A stretch of 6,679 nucleotides of DNA. Origin: an uncultured Lachnospiraceae bacterium (GTDB taxonomy: Bacteria; Bacillota; Clostridia; Lachnospirales; Lachnospiraceae). Location: NCBI GenBank assembly GCA_947175775.1, contig CAMWNY010000140.1, positions 1 through 6,679 of the forward strand, written 5' to 3'. Both the position numbers and the translations under genes were made by a program. This document shows, in pieces, positions 1-4,304 of this stretch. How positions within the stretch are numbered: position 1 is the first letter of the stretch; the number at the start of each line of letters is the position of its first letter. Below the pieces are notes generated by a model. The model did not search any database. It was not told the DNA's origin and worked only from the letters and a program-made list of their open reading frames with translations.

Positions 1-77
1 GTATAAGGGACAGTTATAAAGCAGAATAAGGATTAAATGGCACAGGTTTGAGTTGAGGGCGGATACAGCATTGCATA

Positions 78-108
78 ACATTTCCGCAAGCAGAATGAAC
101 GGAAATGT
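78..108 (+). other. Perfect 9-bp hairpin in the leader
   Basis: Bases 78-86 (ACATTTCCG) are the exact reverse complement of 100-108 (CGGAAATGT), enclosing a 13-base loop. There is no T-tract after it, so it is not a terminator by itself. It lies only three bases before a second, terminator-like hairpin and upstream of the J-domain gene, so it could be part of a structured leader or of the 3' end of an upstream transcript. The pairing is seen directly; any role is inference. Confidence 0.5.
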
Positions 109-111
109 GGG

Positions 112-147
112 AAAAGGGGGGCTGCCTTACTGTCGGGCAGCCCTTTT
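112..147 (+). terminator. Terminator-like hairpin upstream of the operon
   Basis: GGGCTGCC (119-126) pairs perfectly with GGCAGCCC (136-143) around a 9-base loop. The right arm runs into TTTT (144-147), which can pair with the A/G run before the left arm or act as a short U-tract. The flanking A-run also makes it terminator-like on the other strand. It could end an upstream gene. However, only 24 bases separate it from the ATG of the J-domain gene, leaving no room for a promoter in between, so the cluster's transcripts probably read through it or are attenuated by it. Confidence 0.6.
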
Positions 148-171
148 AACAGATACTTACGGGTGGCGAAA

Positions 172-594
172 ATGAAAGATTATTACAGAATATTGGGCGT
201 GGACAGACAGGCACCGACAGAAGAAATAAAAAAGGCATACCGCAAGCTGGCAAAGCAGTACCATCCGGATGTAGTTAAGGATGATGATGCAAAACGGGAA
301 CGTATGTATGAAATCCAGGAAGCATACTCCTGCTTAATTAATGAGGAACAGCGGAAAAAATATGATGCGGACTGCCTGAAAATTTTGGGGAAAAATACGG
401 ATGCCGGACGCAGCCGTAAGGGAGCGGCAGAACCTTCGGAAACATGCAGACCGGACATGAGTCAATTTGAACGCTTTTTTGGTTTTCAGCCCGGAAAAGG
501 GATGGAAACCTACCGGGGACAGAAGGCGGCAAAGCAGGAAGCGCCTGTCGTGCCAGAGGAAATGTTCGCTGCTTTTTTTGGTATAAAGAAATAG
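172..594 (+). CDS. Short J-domain (DnaJ-like) co-chaperone
   Basis: A 140-residue type III-like J-protein. The J-domain fills residues 2-66: it opens with KDYYRILGV, has the basic helix II (KKAYRKLAKQY), the catalytic HPD at 31-33, and helix III/IV ending in EEQRKKYD. J-domains stimulate ATP hydrolysis by Hsp70 partners; the Hsp70-like ATPase at the end of this cluster is the obvious candidate partner (inference). It has no Gly/Phe linker, zinc-finger or client-binding domain like DnaJ. Instead the tail holds two related aromatic motifs, FERFFGF (99-105) and FAAFFGI (132-138, almost at the C-terminus), probably short binding peptides. I chose the ATG at 172, preceded by a weak GGTGG at 162-166; an in-frame GTG at 163 would add three residues but has no visible ribosome site. 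No signal peptide or membrane helix, so cytoplasmic. The J-domain call is secure; the partner and client are not. Confidence 0.93.
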   Translation: MKDYYRILGVDRQAPTEEIKKAYRKLAKQYHPDVVKDDDAKRERMYEIQEAYSCLINEEQRKKYDADCLKILGKNTDAGRSRKGAAEPSETCRPDMSQFERFFGFQPGKGMETYRGQKAAKQEAPVVPEEMFAAFFGIKK

Positions 595-596
595 GT

Positions 597-611
597 AGGA
601 GGCAGGAAGGG
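597..611 (+). promoter_or_regulatory. Double ribosome binding site
   Basis: AGGAGG at 597-602 and AGGAAGGG at 604-611 both lie before the ATG at 615. The first is 12 bases away and the second only three, so either or both could serve. Together they fix the start of the membrane FHA protein just 20 bases after the J-protein stop. Confidence 0.6.
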
Positions 612-614
612 AAA

Positions 615-1184
615 ATGGGGCAGGAAAAGAACAGAAAAAAAATAAAGCAGATTTTTGACTGCCTGATTTTGTTATGCGGAACCGTTCTTATTATCAGCCT
701 GATGAAAGAAATGAACGCATGGCGGTATCTGCCTGCACTGATATTTGCGGTGGCGGTCACGATGGTATGGGCAATATGTGATTTCATCCTTCTTGAAAGG
801 GATAAAACAGGAACCGTGTTATCAGAATCAGAGACAGCCGGGACACATGGGGTCCAAAGACTTGTGCTGCTGGACGAACAGGACAGACCTGTTAAATCAT
901 GGGATATGCAGGGGCGTATTTCACTTGTTATCGGAAAATCAGACCAAAGCCAGGAGCCGGATATTGATTTATCGGACTGCGAGTACAGCAGTTTTATTGA
1001 TTTCCAGCATGCCGTGCTGAATTTTACGCTGGACCAATGGTATGTGGAGGATTTGGAATCCCAAAATGGCGTAAAAATAAGAAAAGTGGAGGATGGGGAG
1101 TGCTACCGGGTAATCCACAGACCATGTAAGGTTGCGGCAGGGGATATTCTTTACATTGCGAATACAAAACTGCTTTTGACGTAA
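615..1184 (+). CDS. Two-helix membrane protein with C-terminal FHA-like domain
   Basis: A 189-residue protein. A basic N-terminus (KNRKKIK) precedes two hydrophobic segments, about residues 13-30 and 38-60, separated by a short loop. This predicts a membrane hairpin with both ends in the cytoplasm. Residues about 80-189 read as a forkhead-associated (FHA) fold: a strand leading to IGKS (106-109, where the family usually has GR), FQHA (130-133, at the SRRHA position) and DLESQNGV (146-153, matching the DLxSxNGT turn), ending in strands around AAGDILYIA. FHA domains bind phosphothreonine peptides. Of the usual pocket residues, Arg is replaced by Lys108, the Ser of SxxH by Asp129, and Asn151 is kept, so phosphopeptide binding may be weakened or altered. 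It probably anchors the other products at the membrane (inference). It follows the J-protein gene closely and is likely cotranscribed with it. Confidence 0.85.
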   Translation: MGQEKNRKKIKQIFDCLILLCGTVLIISLMKEMNAWRYLPALIFAVAVTMVWAICDFILLERDKTGTVLSESETAGTHGVQRLVLLDEQDRPVKSWDMQGRISLVIGKSDQSQEPDIDLSDCEYSSFIDFQHAVLNFTLDQWYVEDLESQNGVKIRKVEDGECYRVIHRPCKVAAGDILYIANTKLLLT

Positions 1185-1231
1185 CAAAAAAGGCGTCAGA
1201 GTCTAAGAAAGCGGTTTTTATTATAGGGAAC

Positions 1232-1239
1232 AGGAGAGG
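1232..1239 (+). promoter_or_regulatory. Ribosome binding site of the zinc-ribbon/FHA gene
   Basis: AGGAGAGG ends eight bases before the ATG at 1248, a normal spacing for strong Gram-positive initiation. The 63-base gap here is the largest in the cluster. I see no convincing -35/-10 pair in it, so the gene is probably read from upstream. Confidence 0.65.
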
Positions 1240-1247
1240 AAAACAGA

Positions 1248-1745
1248 ATGAGTTTAGCAAAGTGTCCGAACGGTCATGTTTATAATTCCAGACGCTACGG
1301 AAAAATATGTCCGTACTGCAGTATGAAAATGCAGGAGGAAGCATCGCCGGAAAAGCCTCCGGGATTTGAGCCTCCGGTTGAGATACTGGACGAACCGGTG
1401 AAGCCTGTATGTGGATGGATTATCTGTATTGAAGGTGCAAGGGTAGGAACAGATTACAAGGTCCATGAGGGAAAAAACTTTGTCGGCAGGGGTGACGATA
1501 TGGATATCCAAATTCTCGGTGACAATGAAATTAACCGTAAGAATCATACCATCATTGTCTATGATCCCAAAAATTTAAATACAATGATTCTGCCGGGTGA
1601 TTCCGCAGGTATTGCATACCTGAATGAAAAGCCGGTCTATGTACCGATGGAATTAAACCCGTATGACGTCATCAGCATGGGACAGAGTCGTTTCCTGTTT
1701 GTTCCCCTGTGCGGCAAAAATTTTTCATGGGGTGATCTGAAATGA
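1248..1745 (+). CDS. Zinc-ribbon plus FHA-domain protein
   Basis: A 165-residue soluble protein. The N-terminus has a single compact zinc-binding motif, CPNGHxY at residues 6-12 followed by CPYC at 21-24; Cys6, His10, Cys21 and Cys24 are candidate ligands (the CPxGHxY...CPxC ribbon is, to my knowledge, common on small clostridial FHA proteins). A Pro/Glu-rich linker spans about 30-53. Residues about 56-155 form an FHA-like domain: FVGRGDDMDI (78-87) carries the conserved Gly80-Arg81, INRKNHTII (95-103) sits at the SRRH position, and a late strand is seen at VISMGQSRFLFV. Arg81 and His100 are kept, but the SxxH serine is not clear and the usual NG turn is replaced by PGDSAGIAYLNE (116-127). 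FHA domains read phosphothreonine, so this is a candidate reader or adaptor whose ligand is unknown. The stop overlaps the next start by ATGA, coupling it to the PP2C-like gene. Confidence 0.88.
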   Translation: MSLAKCPNGHVYNSRRYGKICPYCSMKMQEEASPEKPPGFEPPVEILDEPVKPVCGWIICIEGARVGTDYKVHEGKNFVGRGDDMDIQILGDNEINRKNHTIIVYDPKNLNTMILPGDSAGIAYLNEKPVYVPMELNPYDVISMGQSRFLFVPLCGKNFSWGDLK

Positions 1746-2599
1746 CAGGCGGCATCGGGTTGCCATTTGCGACAGGCGCATTATACATAATTCTGATTGT
1801 ATGCCGCTGCCTTTTGCAGCACAGGGAAACAGATTGTATTGCGATGGAAGCGTTCCTGACAGGGACAGCACAGACGACGGGCAGCCGTGAGCTTCAGGCA
1901 GATACGGCGCAAATATGGACCAGTACCGCCGGAATCATGGCGGTGGTTGCGGACGGAATCGGCATTGCAAATACCGGAAAGGTCTGTGCACAGATTGCTG
2001 CGGATACCATTCTTGACAGGTTTGAACCATATCAGGAGCTAAACAATCCTACCTATTTTTTCCGGACCGCGTTTTCCGAAGCGCACAAGCGCATTCAGAG
2101 AACGATAGGAGAGCGCAGGGGCGGCGCAGGCGCAGGGGCAGTATTTATGGATCAAAACCGTCTGTATTATGCAGTGGCAGGTGATATCCGGGTTGCCGTT
2201 TTAAGGGGTGGGGAACTCATTCCGCTCAGTAAAGGGCAGACAATGGACGTGCTGGCAGCGCAGGCTTATGAAAATGGAAAGCTTTCAAGGCAGGAGACCA
2301 TTTGGAGTATGGAAGAAAAACGCGTTTGGAATTATTTGGGGCAGGATGGTTTTCACGAAATAGAAATCTGTGAACAGCCTGTCCGGTTAAAGGCAGGGGA
2401 CAAGGTGCTTTTGACAAGCAAAGGGATTTTTGAGGAGCTTTCATGGAGGGAACTGGAGGATATCCTGATTGCACCAGTATCTTTGCAAGAGACCGCGGAA
2501 CGCATTGTAAGCGCGGCAAATCTAAAAGAAAGCCCGCAGAAGGAAAACGGGAGTGTTATTCTGATACAGAAAGCTGGAGGCTTAAATGAGAAGAATTAA
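1742..2599 (+). CDS. Membrane-anchored PP2C-like phosphatase, active site incomplete
   Basis: A 285-residue protein with one N-terminal hydrophobic helix (about 9-26) and a cytoplasmic PP2C/PPM-type domain (about 45-277). PPM enzymes remove phosphate from Ser/Thr using two metal ions held by Asp residues. Recognisable motifs in order: RELQAD (49-54), VVADGIG (68-74), GGAGAGAVF (127-135, the GTT position), VAGDIRVAV (145-153, usually GDSR), LLTSKGIFEEL (223-233, usually SDG) and KENGSVILI (267-275, usually DN). Asp54 and Asp71 are kept, but the SDG Asp is Lys227 and the final DN is Glu268-Asn269. With those ligands changed, full metal-dependent catalysis is doubtful; a pseudophosphatase or binding role is possible. 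The start at 1742 shares ATGA with the upstream stop, and GGGGTGA (1729-1735) is a suitable ribosome site. It is followed by a second PP2C-like gene that overlaps it by 14 bases. Confidence 0.85.
   Translation: MTGGIGLPFATGALYIILIVCRCLLQHRETDCIAMEAFLTGTAQTTGSRELQADTAQIWTSTAGIMAVVADGIGIANTGKVCAQIAADTILDRFEPYQELNNPTYFFRTAFSEAHKRIQRTIGERRGGAGAGAVFMDQNRLYYAVAGDIRVAVLRGGELIPLSKGQTMDVLAAQAYENGKLSRQETIWSMEEKRVWNYLGQDGFHEIEICEQPVRLKAGDKVLLTSKGIFEELSWRELEDILIAPVSLQETAERIVSAANLKESPQKENGSVILIQKAGGLNEKN
2576..2580 (+). promoter_or_regulatory. Ribosome binding site inside the preceding gene
   Basis: GGAGG lies within the last codons of the first PP2C-like gene, five bases before the ATG at 2586. It decides that start over later Met codons and produces the 14-base gene overlap, implying coupled translation. 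Confidence 0.7.
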
Positions 2600-4304
2600 T
2601 TCTGAATTTCAGACGCTTCATATGTCGGAGGAAGGACAGAAGCTGTCCAACCGCGATTATTTCGGTTTCGTGGAAATGGATGATTTTGCCTGTTATGTAC
2701 TTGCAGACAGTTTGGACGAAGACCCTGAGTCCAACAGCGCAAGGCTTGTGGTGGAGAGCATTATCCGGGATTTTACGCAGGCTCCCTCGATGCGGGCGGG
2801 AACCCTGAAAAAATACCTGTGCAGGGCACATGCAGAGCTTCTGCACCAAAGGGCAGGAATGCATTTAAAGGCTGCCGTGGTGGTTGCGGTAACGGATTAC
2901 CGGAAGCTGCGATTCTGTCATGTCGGAAACAGTCGCCTGTACCTGGTCAGAAATGCCCGTATTTTGGAGCGGACAAAAGACCAGTCTCTGACACAGAACC
3001 TCCTTGAGCAGGAGCAGATTATACCGGATGAGGCAGCGCGCCATGAAGAGCGCAATAACTTGTACTCTTTTTTGGGAGAAAGGGGAAACCCGAAACTGCA
3101 GGTTTCGCGGAAAAAGAAGCTGGAGGACGGGGACCTGATCATACAGCTCACAAGGGGCGTGTGGGAGCAGTGTGGGGAACGGGAATTCCTGCAGATTGTC
3201 AATGATGCGGGGGAAACAAAGGACATTCTTGGACAGACCGAGGATTTCATCCTAAAGAAGCAGGAAAACAGCGAGATTGATAATTATTCCCTTGCGCTGA
3301 CATCCGTAAATAAGGTGTACAGGTCGCCGAAAAAGCCGCTGTCCGTCAAAAAAATCTTGATGATTGCCCTTCCTGTCCTCCTTGTGGTCACCATTGCCTC
3401 CGTGGCAGTATATCTGCATTGCCGCAGTGTGCGTACAAAGACGGAATCCATGCGTCAGCATATGGAGAGCGGCGCACAGTACCTTGCCTATCATAATTTC
3501 CAAAAAGCGGCACAGGACTACGGAGAGGCAAAAAGCCTTGCAAAGACCTTAAAACGCGAACCGGAATATGAGGAAGCGGATATGTATGCCAAGCTTGCGG
3601 AGCAGGTAAACCTGTCTGACGAGGCATTAAGGGAGGGGGAATATAAAAAGGCACGGGAGCTGTACCTGACGGCAAGACAGATGTCACAGGAGACAGGAAA
3701 TACCGGACTGTCCTACATTGAAGGACAGCTTGACGAGACGGAGGGCTACATACACGTCTTTGACTTGATTTCGCAGGGCGAAAAAAAAGAGGAATACGGC
3801 AATATTCAGGGTGCCATTGCGCTGTACAAGGAAGCAAAACAAAAAGCCGTGGAGCTCTATTTCCTTGAAGGGAAGCAGGAGGCGCTTGAACTGCAGATGG
3901 CTGCGGAGGAAAAGCTGGAAACGCAGCAGATGGAGAAGGATGCCCGCATTCAGGAGCAGGTAGAGGCACAGGCTGTTAGCAAAGCCATGGAAAATGAGCA
4001 GAAGACGAATGACCAGCAGAATGCCATTGATTTGGAAAACCAGGGCAATGCGCTTTTGGCAGAAGGCAGTTATGAGAACGCCATTACGTTTTATCAGGCG
4101 GCAAAGGCAATTTATAATCGTTTGGAGCTGACGGAACTTGCGGAAGGAATTGACCTGAAAATCACGACTGCGGAAGCAGGCGCTGCGGCAGAGGCAGAAA
4201 AGAAAGCGGAAGAAGAGACGCAGGAGACAAAAGCGGAAGAAACACAGACGGCAGAAGACTCACAGGTGGCAGAAGAGGACGCCATTGAGCAGGAGGGAAC
4301 ATGA
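2586..4304 (+). CDS. PP2C-like domain, transmembrane helix and TPR-like repeats
   Basis: A 572-residue three-part protein. Residues about 1-242 are a divergent PP2C/PPM domain: LSNRDYF (20-26), YVLADSLD (37-44), LKAAVVVAV (94-102), HVGNSRLYLV (112-121, usually GDSR), LIIQLTRGVWE (184-194, usually SDG) and IDNYSLAL (231-238). Asp24, Asp41 and Asp232-Asn233 are kept, while the SDG Asp is Arg190 and GDSR has Asn115, so activity is doubtful. A basic stretch (KKPLSVKK) leads into one membrane helix (257-277). By charge, the domain before it should be cytoplasmic and the C-terminal half outside, though basic residues also follow the helix. Residues about 289-530 hold at least four TPR-like helix pairs, for example EGEYKKARELYLTAR (350-364), YGNIQGAIALYKEAK (404-418) and EGSYENAITFYQAAK (493-507); TPRs bind proteins. 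Residues 529-572 are a low-complexity Ala/Glu/Thr/Gln acidic tail. The domain layout is clear; the function is inferred. Confidence 0.85.
   Translation: MRRINSEFQTLHMSEEGQKLSNRDYFGFVEMDDFACYVLADSLDEDPESNSARLVVESIIRDFTQAPSMRAGTLKKYLCRAHAELLHQRAGMHLKAAVVVAVTDYRKLRFCHVGNSRLYLVRNARILERTKDQSLTQNLLEQEQIIPDEAARHEERNNLYSFLGERGNPKLQVSRKKKLEDGDLIIQLTRGVWEQCGEREFLQIVNDAGETKDILGQTEDFILKKQENSEIDNYSLALTSVNKVYRSPKKPLSVKKILMIALPVLLVVTIASVAVYLHCRSVRTKTESMRQHMESGAQYLAYHNFQKAAQDYGEAKSLAKTLKREPEYEEADMYAKLAEQVNLSDEALREGEYKKARELYLTARQMSQETGNTGLSYIEGQLDETEGYIHVFDLISQGEKKEEYGNIQGAIALYKEAKQKAVELYFLEGKQEALELQMAAEEKLETQQMEKDARIQEQVEAQAVSKAMENEQKTNDQQNAIDLENQGNALLAEGSYENAITFYQAAKAIYNRLELTELAEGIDLKITTAEAGAAAEAEKKAEEETQETKAEETQTAEDSQVAEEDAIEQEGT
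4291..4296 (+). promoter_or_regulatory. Ribosome binding site of the Hsp70-like gene
   Basis: A perfect AGGAGG sits four bases before the ATG at 4301, embedded in the last codons of the PP2C/TPR gene. It supports the ATGA-overlapping start. Confidence 0.75.

Noticed and set aside
1..29. Possible 3' end of an upstream gene (frame 3, ending at TAA 27-29)
   Set aside because: Only eight codons are visible (IRDSYKAE), too few to tell a real gene end from chance; other frames also stop within 20 bases.
338..787. Minus-strand open frame across the J-protein and membrane FHA genes (149 codons)
   Set aside because: It overlaps two well-supported plus-strand genes and their ribosome site; the product is low-complexity and hydrophobic/basic without domain features.
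1175..1200. Weak hairpin at the end of the membrane FHA gene (TTTGACG with CGTCAGA)
   Set aside because: Seven pairs including a wobble, a 12-base loop and no T-tract; not enough for a terminator. The TTGACG there also lacks a -10 box at the right distance, so it is not called a promoter.
3781..3788. Run of eight A in the PP2C/TPR gene (another A8 at 635-642 in the membrane FHA gene)
   Set aside because: Could be a slippage site, but both runs encode ordinary Lys codons in intact frames and no shifted frame gives a sensible product.
3388..3969. Long minus-strand open frame opposite the PP2C/TPR gene (193 codons)
   Set aside because: Its product is Pro/Ser/Arg-rich without any domain pattern, and it lies wholly opposite a gene with clear motifs. 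It is a by-product of that gene's codon use.
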